Shown piece by piece: positions 1 to 6,004 of a stretch of DNA of 8,205 bases. This stretch comes from an uncultured Deinococcales bacterium (lineage in GTDB: Bacteria; Deinococcota; Deinococci; Deinococcales; Trueperaceae). A model generated the notes under the pieces. It was not told the origin of the DNA. It did no database searches and saw only the letters and a list, made by a program, of their open reading frames with translations. The position numbers were made by a program, and so were the translations under genes. The stretch lies in NCBI GenBank assembly GCA_937934635.1, contig CALGZD010000016.1, forward strand, positions 1 to 8,205, written 5' to 3'. The number at the start of each line of letters is the position of its first letter. The stretch's first letter is position 1.

Positions 1-242
1 CAGCTTTTGAGGATTCAGAAGAGGCAGATGTGACAGGTAAGCCTAACTACACCTCGTCTCATGGATTTCGTCCAGGTACTTTAGGTGATGACCGTTTTTG
101 TCTTTTTGCTGGTCCTTACTTTTCTAGACCTGATTTTTCAGCACAAATTATTGAAACAGCAGATGCTCTGCAAGTTACCCCGACACTTGCAAAGGTACTT
201 GGTCTGGACACAGAACCCTACCCAAGTAACGCTATGATTTAA
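1..242 (+). CDS. C-terminal end of an alkaline phosphatase superfamily (type I phosphodiesterase / nucleotide pyrophosphatase-like) protein, partial
   Basis: The frame is open from the left edge (first full codon at position 3) to the TAA at 240-242, so this is the last 79 residues of a longer gene whose start is outside the window; the GTG at 30 is internal, not a start. The visible part reads SSHGFRPGTLGDD, then FAGPYF, then TPTLAKVLGL. In the alkaline phosphatase/phosphodiesterase superfamily a C-terminal His in a 'HGF/HGY' context is a metal ligand of the active site, followed by a 'GP.F' strand and the 'PTLA..LG' helix that closes the domain; all three appear here in order and spacing (His codon at 60-62). 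The enzyme would hydrolyse phosphate mono- or diesters, often as an exported protein, but substrate and signal peptide cannot be judged from this fragment. Family assignment is fairly sure; the subfamily is not. Confidence 0.75.
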   Translation, partial: AFEDSEEADVTGKPNYTSSHGFRPGTLGDDRFCLFAGPYFSRPDFSAQIIETADALQVTPTLAKVLGLDTEPYPSNAMI

Positions 243-270
243 AGCATGATATCTATCACTGTATCTATCA

Positions 271-310
271 TTTTAGGCAGTACGATTTTAAGCAGTACGA
301 TTTCAGGCAC
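271..310. repeat. 15-bp tandem repeat, about 2.6 copies
   Basis: The units ttttaggcagtacga (271-285) and ttttaagcagtacga (286-300) differ at one base, and a partial third copy tttcaggcac follows (301-310). It sits in the 75-bp gap between the phosphodiesterase stop and the permease start. Each full copy followed by a T gives TACGAT (281-286 and 296-301), which fits a TAnnnT -10 box, so the repeat may also duplicate a weak promoter element; no matching -35 is evident. Confidence 0.85.
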
Positions 311-317
311 ACGTTAA

Positions 318-1067
318 GTGTCTGTTCAAGTCGTTATACTTATCGTTGCAACATTTGCTTCGGCATTTATTCAGGGAGCGACAGGCTTTGGCTACGCCGT
401 TGTGATGATGCCGATTTTGCTCTGGCTAGATTTTCCTGTTGTTGATGCCATCGTGATTAGTGCAGTTACATCGATTGTGCAAGTGGGCTTGACGAGCTTT
501 CAGCTTAGGCAGCACTTGCTTTGGGGTTTGGCACTTTATGCTTTGGTGATTCGCTCACTTGGTTTGCCGATTGGCTTGTGGTTACTCGCAAGGCTCGAGC
601 TCCTCTCCAGCTCCCAAATCAGACAAGTTATCGGGCTTATCTTGCTCACAGTGGTTTTACTTCAACTTGCTTTAAAAATTAAAGCAAGAGACAACTTACA
701 TCCTTTGTGGGGGATTTTTGCATTTGTAAGCAGTGGCATTTTGCAAGGGGTTGCTTCTATCGGCGGACCAGCCACCGTACTTTGGGTTATGGCACAAACG
801 TGGACAAATCAAACTTCTAGGGCATTTACTGTGCAGTTGCTCATGCTCACATTGCCAATCCAATTAGCACTACTCTACTTTAGTTACGGTCAAGCGATTA
901 TTCCACCAACGATGCAGAGTCTCTGGCTACTACCTGTGGTAGCACTTGGTACCTATGTTGGTGTGGTTTTTGGCAATCAAATCTCAAAAGTTCAACTTAG
1001 AAAAATGGTTTATGCACTTATTATTTTGCTTGCTTTGAGTTCAATTCTTAGTCCTTATTTGTCTTGA
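318..1067 (+). CDS. TauE/SafE (TSUP) family membrane permease
   Basis: This 249-residue, very hydrophobic protein has about seven to eight membrane helices and the internal duplication typical of the TauE/SafE (TSUP) family. The first half carries the glycine-rich helix QGATGFGYAVVMMP at residues 19-32; the second half carries its counterpart QGVASIGGPATVLWV at about 143-157. Family members sit in the inner membrane and export or import small anions such as sulfite, sulfoacetate or other organosulfur compounds; the substrate here is not deducible. The GTG start is forced because an in-frame TAA (315-317) lies directly before it; a weak AGG at 305-307 could serve as ribosome site. It lies 75 bp behind the phosphodiesterase gene and may be read through from it. 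A weak short hairpin (arms 1077-1082 and 1085-1090) follows the stop but has no T-run. Confidence 0.88.
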   Translation: MSVQVVILIVATFASAFIQGATGFGYAVVMMPILLWLDFPVVDAIVISAVTSIVQVGLTSFQLRQHLLWGLALYALVIRSLGLPIGLWLLARLELLSSSQIRQVIGLILLTVVLLQLALKIKARDNLHPLWGIFAFVSSGILQGVASIGGPATVLWVMAQTWTNQTSRAFTVQLLMLTLPIQLALLYFSYGQAIIPPTMQSLWLLPVVALGTYVGVVFGNQISKVQLRKMVYALIILLALSSILSPYLS

Positions 1068-1117
1068 GACTGATGTAGCCTAAATAGGCTCATTACAAAA
1101 AGTGGCACTAAAAAAAA

Positions 1118-1149
1118 TCGAATGTGAAAATTCGAATGTGAAAATTCGA
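1118..1149. promoter_or_regulatory. Putative operator: two overlapping 18-bp inverted repeats
   Basis: The 18-bp element TCGAATGTGAAAATTCGA occurs twice, at 1118-1135 and 1132-1149, sharing four bases. Each copy has 6-bp arms (TCGAAT/ATTCGA) around a 6-bp spacer, the usual architecture of a dimeric regulator site. The pair is phased at 14 bp and abuts the first TATACT box, so it would cover the -35 region of the flavin reductase promoter. That it is an operator is an inference from symmetry and position; it could also be a chance outcome of tandem duplication of a 14-bp unit (1121-1134, 1135-1148). Confidence 0.5.
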
Positions 1150-1171
1150 TATACTAAAGCGGTATACTAAA
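1150..1171 (+). promoter_or_regulatory. Duplicated TATACT -10-like boxes before the flavin reductase gene (possible leaderless promoter)
   Basis: The string tatactaaa occurs at 1150-1158 and again at 1163-1171, a 13-bp step. TATACT matches five of six bases of a sigma-70 -10 box. The second box ends six bases before the ATG at 1175, and no Shine-Dalgarno is visible between them. Transcription from it would begin at or next to the start codon, as in leaderless genes. No good -35 is visible, so an activator at the adjacent inverted repeats may be needed. Confidence 0.4.
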
Positions 1172-1174
1172 AAC

Positions 1175-1744
1175 ATGTCTGAAAGCAAACAAGTTTTAAT
1201 CTTCGCTACAAGTCTTAGTCCAACATCTCGTTCTTTCATTCTTGCCCAAGCTGCACAAGAAAACTTAAATGCTAAAGGTGTAGCAAATAAACTGATTGAC
1301 CTCAGAGAGTATGAGCTACCAGAAAGTGGTCGAGCAGCTTCTGGTGATAGCGACGTTGTAAAAGAATTTCGTCAGGAAGTTGCCAAAGCCAGCCATATTC
1401 TCTTTGCTTGTGCCATCTACAACTACGATGTATCTTCAGCAGCAAAGAACTTGGTTGAACTACTGACAAATGACGAAATTGTTGGCAAGACTATCGGCTT
1501 TTTATGTGCTGCGGGTGGTAGAAACTCCTATATGTCTGTGATGCCATTTGCCAATTCACTAATGCTCGATTTTAGATGCTGGATAGTGCCAAGGTTCGTC
1601 TATGCAGTGAAGAATGATTTCTCAGATAGTGGTACAGATACTGTGCCCGCTAACCCAGAGATTGTCAGCCCAGAGATTGTCAACCCAGAGATTAAAGATA
1701 GAATTAGCTTACTTGTAGACGAAATGCTACAAGGTTCTGCATAA
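1175..1744 (+). CDS. NADPH-dependent FMN reductase-like flavoprotein
   Basis: The 189-residue protein has the flavodoxin-like fold of the NADPH-dependent FMN reductase (SsuE/azoreductase-like) family. It starts with a strand (VLIFATS), then the FMN-phosphate loop SLSPTSRS at 13-20, a second flavin loop AIYNYDVSSAAKN at 80-92 (family form is usually P.YN.s.p..lKN, so Ala replaces the common Pro), and a third glycine-containing loop CAAGGRNSYM at 111-120. Members are cytosolic and reduce free FMN, quinones or other acceptors with NAD(P)H; the real acceptor is unknown here. Residues 160-174 are a threefold 5-residue repeat (NPEIV, SPEIV, NPEIK) inserted before the last helix. The start has no visible Shine-Dalgarno. 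It is 26 bp upstream of a DinB gene and probably co-transcribed with it. Confidence 0.85.
   Translation: MSESKQVLIFATSLSPTSRSFILAQAAQENLNAKGVANKLIDLREYELPESGRAASGDSDVVKEFRQEVAKASHILFACAIYNYDVSSAAKNLVELLTNDEIVGKTIGFLCAAGGRNSYMSVMPFANSLMLDFRCWIVPRFVYAVKNDFSDSGTDTVPANPEIVSPEIVNPEIKDRISLLVDEMLQGSA
1652..1696 (+). repeat. In-frame 15-bp tandem repeat, three copies, inside the flavin reductase gene
   Basis: Units aacccagagattgtc (1652-1666), agcccagagattgtc (1667-1681) and aacccagagattaaa (1682-1696) encode NPEIV-SPEIV-NPEIK. The 15-bp period keeps the frame. The repeat lies in a surface-type linker between the last beta strand region and the final helix, so it is probably tolerated structurally. 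Confidence 0.95.
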
Positions 1745-1770
1745 TTCTGTATAGCTAAAAGGAAATTATT

Positions 1771-2238
1771 ATGTCATTAGAGCACTACAAATACGGTGGG
1801 GCGAGGGCGCTAGTTCTACTCCACGAACATCACATGCGAAACTTTCTAGCTAGGTGGAAAGAAGCCAAGGCTGCAAACATCAGTTTGCCAGAAACTGAAG
1901 ACACGGAGTACATTTCTCTTGAAACACTACTCAGACACAACCTAGCAGCAGCAAGGAGTTACATGACATGGATGTGTGAAAAGCTAGAGTTGCCAGACCC
2001 ACAAATCAATGAAGCTCCCTCAATTGAAGTTATCGCTGAACAGGCTGATGCCTATATGGAACATGTACTTGAACGCTGGCGCTTACCCTTAGCAGATATT
2101 GAAGAAAAACATTTTTATCAACCTGCCTATACTTCACGCTGGGGTTCAGAATACTGTATTGATGCGATGTTAGAACATGCAGTTATGCACCCTGTTAGGC
2201 ATGAATTTCAGCTTAGGAACTTGTTAGAGGCTTCTTAG
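1771..2238 (+). CDS. DinB-family (YfiT-like) putative metal-binding protein
   Basis: This 155-residue protein matches the DinB four-helix bundle family in length and motif layout. The likely metal triad is His56 (LLRHNLAAARSYM), His136 and His140 (LEHAVMHPVRHEF), with a further His144 next to it. DinB-fold proteins are cytosolic; some are thiol S-transferases using bacillithiol, mycothiol or similar thiols, others are of unknown function, so only a metal-dependent detoxification or stress role can be suggested. The ATG is preceded by AAAAGGA at 1757-1763 with a 7-base spacer, which supports this start. It follows the flavin reductase by 26 bp, and the pair forms a plausible redox/detoxification unit. 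Its last 26 bp overlap the 3' end of the convergent monooxygenase gene. Confidence 0.85.
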   Translation: MSLEHYKYGGARALVLLHEHHMRNFLARWKEAKAANISLPETEDTEYISLETLLRHNLAAARSYMTWMCEKLELPDPQINEAPSIEVIAEQADAYMEHVLERWRLPLADIEEKHFYQPAYTSRWGSEYCIDAMLEHAVMHPVRHEFQLRNLLEAS

Positions 2239-3814
2239 ATTTTCTATTTGGCGAAATCTTCAAGTTTTTGAAAGCTTGCCAACACATTTCTGCTATACGA
2301 ATTATAAGCAGAATAAATATAAGTACAGGTGGCGTATAGATTCTTTCTTTGCTAAGTGCCTGTTTGTCAAAGTAATCATCTATATCATTATTTATGTAAT
2401 GCAGTGTGCTAGCAGGTACGAGGTTTAGTTTTACCCATGTTCTAAAGTCAGTATTTTTGAGTGTTGGCATCATACCCATTTCTTTTGCCAAAACATCGCA
2501 GTAAGGAAACTGTTCTACAGGGTAAACATTGTCTACATCTATTGAACTATATTCTTCCGAGAGTTCTTTCCATGCTATGTGCTGTTGTTCTCTGACATCT
2601 TCTGGAAGTTTATGTTTACCCGAAAGCATACCGACAGCATACCTAGCTTGCATTTCACTAATACTCGGGATGTTGCCAATGATGGGTCTGGCAAAACCAA
2701 TTAGGAATAGATTGTTATTAGATATATAGACACAACCATGATAGAAGTCTTTGAGTTGCAGTGTGCCTTTGGAAAGGTCTGCTAGCCTTGAGCGATAGCC
2801 TGTAGATGGTACGAGCACATCTGGCATGATGTTAAGCGTTTCATCTTGATCAAAGTTGTAGAACTTAGTCCATGTAGTATCTTTTGCTGGACCGATGATT
2901 GACAGTCGATTTTCTGCTACTGCGTCTAAGAAGGCATCACTTTTATTATGGAAGACGTTGAAGAGAGCGCCCTTGGCTCGAGCCTTCAGTTTCATATCCC
3001 ACATCTTCCGCAATCTCTGTTCCCCAGCCTTACCATCTTGATAGTTTGCCCGATGCGGAAACACCTTAGCCAAAAACTCTTCAAACCGAATACGAAAACT
3101 TACAAAGCCTTCCCCAAGTTTATTGCGTAAGGTTTTGTTAAAAGAAAGCAAAAGTCTATTACGCAAAAAGTCAGAAGGTACACCTCGAATAGGGTGGTAG
3201 CGTGGACTGACTCGTACACCAGACCGCAATGATAAATATACTTCGTTATTAAACTCTGGCTTAGCTAAGTGATTGGCGATATCCGTTGCAGATTCACCAC
3301 CACCCACGACAACTACCTTTGAATCACGAACAGCTTCGAAATTTTCTGCAACAGGAACATGTTGAGATTCAATCGGAAGCTTTTGATTCACCAGTCCTGT
3401 ACATATAAACACAGCATCAAAATATTGTGTTTGAACTTGACCATTCTTCGAAAGCTTGAGTTGCCATGCTTCACCAATAGGGATGATTTCTTCTAAAGCC
3501 ACACCAAACTGAATGTACTTACCCAGTTCAAAGTGTTCAGCAAAATCTTCAAGATAGTCACCAAATTCTTTGCCCCGATAGAACTCGTCAAAGTTTTGTT
3601 CAGTTGCATCTGGAAGTTGATACTTTCTAAAACAGGAAAACTGTGTTGTATATTTTGTCGAGGTTGAAATAAAATCATCTCGCTGATTTCCCCAACAGCC
3701 TCGTACCGAGTCACCTTTTTCAAAGCAAGTAACGGTTGCATTCGGAAAACTATCGGTTACATATTTTAGGGTGATAAGCCCACTGCTTCCAGCACCAATA
3801 ACAGCTATATTCAT
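2213..3814 (-). CDS. Flavin-containing monooxygenase-like FAD/NAD(P)H oxidoreductase with C-terminal membrane anchor
   Basis: About 533 residues from the preferred ATG at 3814 (MNIAVIGAGSSG); a TTG at 3820 would add two residues and overlap the upstream stop. The FAD-binding Rossmann motif GAGSSG is at 7-12, the NAD(P)H motif VVGGGESA at about 169-176, and the late TGY motif of the FMO family near 338-340. A later segment, VEQFPYCDVLAKEMGMMP (about 433-450), resembles the C-terminal region of eukaryotic-type FMOs. Residues about 495-511 form one hydrophobic helix followed by a basic tail, so the enzyme is likely anchored to the inner membrane with its catalytic part in the cytosol. The FMO fingerprint FxGxxxH normally found between the two dinucleotide domains is not present; the linker reads VPVAENFEAV. 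The enzyme would use NAD(P)H and O2 to oxygenate a substrate or carry out a Baeyer-Villiger-type step; the substrate is unknown. It starts two bases after the ketosynthase stop, so translation is probably coupled. Confidence 0.85.
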   Translation of the reverse strand: MNIAVIGAGSSGLITLKYVTDSFPNATVTCFEKGDSVRGCWGNQRDDFISTSTKYTTQFSCFRKYQLPDATEQNFDEFYRGKEFGDYLEDFAEHFELGKYIQFGVALEEIIPIGEAWQLKLSKNGQVQTQYFDAVFICTGLVNQKLPIESQHVPVAENFEAVRDSKVVVVGGGESATDIANHLAKPEFNNEVYLSLRSGVRVSPRYHPIRGVPSDFLRNRLLLSFNKTLRNKLGEGFVSFRIRFEEFLAKVFPHRANYQDGKAGEQRLRKMWDMKLKARAKGALFNVFHNKSDAFLDAVAENRLSIIGPAKDTTWTKFYNFDQDETLNIMPDVLVPSTGYRSRLADLSKGTLQLKDFYHGCVYISNNNLFLIGFARPIIGNIPSISEMQARYAVGMLSGKHKLPEDVREQQHIAWKELSEEYSSIDVDNVYPVEQFPYCDVLAKEMGMMPTLKNTDFRTWVKLNLVPASTLHYINNDIDDYFDKQALSKERIYTPPVLIFILLIIRIAEMCWQAFKNLKISPNRKSKKPLTSS

Positions 3815-3816
3815 AG

Positions 3817-4917
3817 TCAAACTACCGTGAGGCTCATCAGCACAAAGTTGAACTGACCAGATTCAGGAACAAAAAGTAGGAGCTTGTCACCCTTATGTAC
3901 AGGCTGCGTTTTCATGTATTCATCTAGCATGATGTAGATACTCGCTGCACCTGTATTTCCTGCGGTATGTAGGTTTGTCCAGTGCTTAACTTCTTTGTGA
4001 GGTGATAGCTTCGCAACAATTTTTGTTACAGTTTTTTCAAAGTAGTAAGAGGACATGTGTGGAAGAATGGCTGTATAGTTAGCTAATGTTTCATCGTGTT
4101 TTGCTAGAGCCTCTTCAACTGCTTTTTTAGATAGACGTGGCATGTGCTCAGATAAAATGTTGATGTCTTGACTAAGTATAGGGGAAGGTTTACGAGACAG
4201 TTTCATGCATAAAGGTGCTTCGTTGGCAAAGGAACGTGAATAGGTCCAATCGATACGAAGTGAGTGACCTTCTTGACTAGGTTCTTGTTCAAGCAAAAAA
4301 GCACCTGCGCCATCAGATAACATAAAACGTAAAAAGGTAGACATAAACCACTTTGATGTTCGGACGTTCTTGAAAATAGTTGCGACATCATAGCTTGGTC
4401 TAAAGGCTTTTGATTTCAAAATAACAGAAGGCTGCTCAACGCCAACACAGACTGCTTTTTCTACATCGCCAGACTTTACAGAACGACTTGCGTTGACAAA
4501 AGCCTGTGCGCCAGAAGAGCAAATACCCGAATTCGAGTTAATCTCAACAGCATGATTGATGATGCCCTGCTTATTAAGCTCGTCATGAAGCAGTGAGGTA
4601 ATGCCTGGCGCAATAAGCGGTGCGTTAGTCGTTCCTGCGGATAGGTATTCAACCTTAGATTCTGGACTAATTTCTGAATTGGTTGCAGGAGGAAGACAGT
4701 TTCTAACTGCTTTAGCTGCTAATTCATAAGCTGAATGTGTGGCATTCTGATTTTCATCCAGCGCATAGTGCCGAGTTTGGATACCATTGACCTTTAGAAT
4801 CTTTTCTTTAACTTTAGATTCGCCAAGTGTTGCCCCTAAGTAGTTAGCAATATTTTTGTTCTTTATTGGTTCACCTGGTAAGAATGAGCCTGTGCTTGTG
4901 ATATAACAATTGTTCAT
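3817..4917 (-). CDS. Ketosynthase III of the StlD/DarB type (beta-ketoacyl-ACP synthase III-like)
   Basis: This 366-residue thiolase-fold enzyme has the complete Cys-His-Asn set: Cys133 in GICSSGAQAF, His287 in LPHMSSYYF and Asn321 in AGNTGAASIYIM. Several segments are characteristic, to my memory, of the StlD/DarB branch rather than housekeeping FabH: VNGIQTRHYALD (43-54), LRIDWTYSRSFANE (220-233), and the end VPESGQFNFVLMSLTVV (350-366). DarB-type enzymes condense a beta-ketoacyl and an unsaturated acyl chain into a cyclohexanedione that an aromatase (DarA) turns into a dialkylresorcinol; FabH-type enzymes make the first fatty-acid condensation. The DarB-like reaction here is inference, and no DarA is present in the window. 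The start is fixed by a strong AAAGGAGA five bases upstream. The gene is the middle member of a three-gene minus-strand operon. Confidence 0.87.
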   Translation of the reverse strand: MNNCYITSTGSFLPGEPIKNKNIANYLGATLGESKVKEKILKVNGIQTRHYALDENQNATHSAYELAAKAVRNCLPPATNSEISPESKVEYLSAGTTNAPLIAPGITSLLHDELNKQGIINHAVEINSNSGICSSGAQAFVNASRSVKSGDVEKAVCVGVEQPSVILKSKAFRPSYDVATIFKNVRTSKWFMSTFLRFMLSDGAGAFLLEQEPSQEGHSLRIDWTYSRSFANEAPLCMKLSRKPSPILSQDINILSEHMPRLSKKAVEEALAKHDETLANYTAILPHMSSYYFEKTVTKIVAKLSPHKEVKHWTNLHTAGNTGAASIYIMLDEYMKTQPVHKGDKLLLFVPESGQFNFVLMSLTVV

Positions 4918-4922
4918 TATAA

Positions 4923-4930
4923 TCTCCTTT
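4923..4930 (-). promoter_or_regulatory. Strong ribosome binding site of the ketosynthase gene
   Basis: Read on the minus strand this is AAAGGAGA, five bases before the ATG at 4917. It is one of the two best Shine-Dalgarno matches in the window and fixes the ketosynthase start. Confidence 0.8.
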
Positions 4931-4940
4931 ATAGCTTTAT

Positions 4941-4960
4941 AGTTTTAGATAGTTTTAGAT
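4941..4960. repeat. 10-bp tandem repeat between the membrane protein and ketosynthase genes
   Basis: The unit agttttagat occurs twice without mismatch (4941-4950, 4951-4960), preceded by a related partial copy (agctttat, 4933-4940). It fills most of the 45-bp gap inside the operon, between the upstream gene's stop and the ribosome site of the ketosynthase gene. Confidence 0.95.
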
Positions 4961-4962
4961 AA

Positions 4963-5817
4963 CTAAATGCTCTTGGCTTGCTTATGCAAAAGTTCGTAGG
5001 CAAATTCATCAAATGCAATGTGATGGTATAGATATTCATTTGGATCAGAAAAGAAGATGCTGTTGTTGTAATGACTTCGGTTGCTCTCTGAGGGTAAATA
5101 GAAATCTAAGTTAGCGAGTGCTTGAGGGTCATCTGCGCAAATGTTTTTTAAGCACCAAAGCAGCAATGAATCAGAATCAAAAGAATTCAAGGCTTGCAAG
5201 ACTGTGTGTAGATCTCCAAACACGGTGATGGTCATGACGATGAAGATAATCACGTTTGTACAGCCAAAAAGCTGTAGTGAGTGTTGACGATTTAGTTCTA
5301 AGATTTCACTGCTGAATTGTTCGATATCTTCTGGTTGATTGTTTCGATAAAACTCAAGATTGTTTAAAAAAGAAGCTTTATCGAATCGCTTCATAACTTC
5401 ATAAGAAAGGTCATCATGGCAAATGGTTAGACCATGCTCGACGATGTCTTCAATCGAACGAATGCTAAAGTCACCATCAATGCCTTTGAGTTTTTCGGTT
5501 GTACCAGATTTGCGCTCAGGCGTTCCTGAAAGAACAAAGCGGTAAAGTAGAGGTTCAATCTGTACATGACGAATCAGTAGTTTGAGTGCATCTTGCGATG
5601 CTAAATGCTTGATGCCAAAGGCAATGATTTTGTCGATGGTTTTTTCTTCAAAACCATAAGCTCTACGGTGAAAGATAAACTTGATTGGGATAACAATGAG
5701 GCGCAGGAAAAAGTAAATAACCATGAGCACTGGACGGACTAAAATGTAATCAAGCCTTTTTTGCTCATGGCTAAAAGCTTCATTGATGTAATCGGTAAGG
5801 TACGGGAAGTTTTGCAT
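4963..5817 (-). CDS. Uncharacterised two-helix membrane protein, first gene of the ketosynthase operon
   Basis: I cannot assign a function to this 284-residue protein. A hydrophobic stretch at about 25-49, flanked by Arg and Lys/His-Arg-Arg, looks like a membrane helix or amphipathic anchor; a second hydrophobic stretch lies at about 185-203. The parts between are soluble and rich in charged residues, with histidine-containing segments LLIRHVQIEP (80-89), ICHDDLSYEV (132-141) and YLYHHIAFDEF (262-272) that could be conserved. From memory it resembles an uncharacterised family of roughly 300-residue proteins found next to DarB-like ketosynthases (possibly the family called DUF6999), but I am not certain of that name. 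The ATG is preceded by AAAGGA (minus strand of 5828-5833) with a 10-base spacer. It heads the operon, so it may help localise or supply substrate to the ketosynthase and monooxygenase. Confidence 0.7.
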   Translation of the reverse strand: MQNFPYLTDYINEAFSHEQKRLDYILVRPVLMVIYFFLRLIVIPIKFIFHRRAYGFEEKTIDKIIAFGIKHLASQDALKLLIRHVQIEPLLYRFVLSGTPERKSGTTEKLKGIDGDFSIRSIEDIVEHGLTICHDDLSYEVMKRFDKASFLNNLEFYRNNQPEDIEQFSSEILELNRQHSLQLFGCTNVIIFIVMTITVFGDLHTVLQALNSFDSDSLLLWCLKNICADDPQALANLDFYLPSESNRSHYNNSIFFSDPNEYLYHHIAFDEFAYELLHKQAKSI

Positions 5818-5930
5818 TTGATTTATATCCTTTATTTCTACTCTGATTCTGATGGACGCTAAAGGTTGAGCGTGTTAACAAAAGTATGGCAAAGCTGCGT
5901 AGTAGACTGCATCATGCGCTAGTTAGGTAT

Positions 5931-5963
5931 AAAAATAAGACCCATGACTTAAGTCATAGGTCT
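5931..5963 (-). terminator. Rho-independent terminator of the phosphoribosyltransferase gene
   Basis: A hairpin has arms 5938-5948 and 5953-5963 (AGACC and ATGAC paired with GTCAT and GGTCT, one c/a mismatch) and a TTAA loop. On the minus strand it is followed by TTATTTTTA, the U-tract expected of an intrinsic terminator. It lies about 40 bases past the phosphoribosyltransferase stop and separates it from the downstream three-gene operon. No T-run follows on the plus strand, so it is directional. Confidence 0.75.
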
Positions 5964-5988
5964 AGTGAGCTAGTTCTAGTGAGCTAGT
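5961..5988. repeat. 14-bp perfect tandem repeat downstream of the phosphoribosyltransferase gene
   Basis: The unit tctagtgagctagt is repeated exactly (5961-5974, 5975-5988). It touches the terminator stem and lies 16 bp from the phosphoribosyltransferase stop codon. Each copy contains the near-palindrome ctagtgagctag. Confidence 0.95.
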
Positions 5989-6004
5989 TTGAGTTGGAGT
6001 ACTG

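Noticed and set aside
1077..1090. Hairpin after the permease gene as a terminator
   Set aside because: The arms are only six bases with almost no loop, and no T-run follows on either strand.
2529..2729. Open frame of 66 codons on the plus strand
   Set aside because: It lies wholly inside the monooxygenase gene on the opposite strand, has no ribosome site and encodes no recognisable protein.
2948..3130. Open frame of 60 codons on the plus strand
   Set aside because: Antisense shadow of the monooxygenase gene.
3493..3741. Open frame of 82 codons on the minus strand
   Set aside because: It overlaps the monooxygenase gene in another frame, and that gene has clear FAD-binding motifs here.
3818..3820. 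TTG start for the monooxygenase overlapping the ketosynthase stop
   Set aside because: Possible, but the ATG two codons later gives the usual start of an FAD-binding protein (MNIAVIGAG) and is the commoner start codon.
4203..4391. Open frame of 62 codons on the minus strand
   Set aside because: It is an out-of-frame shadow within the ketosynthase gene.
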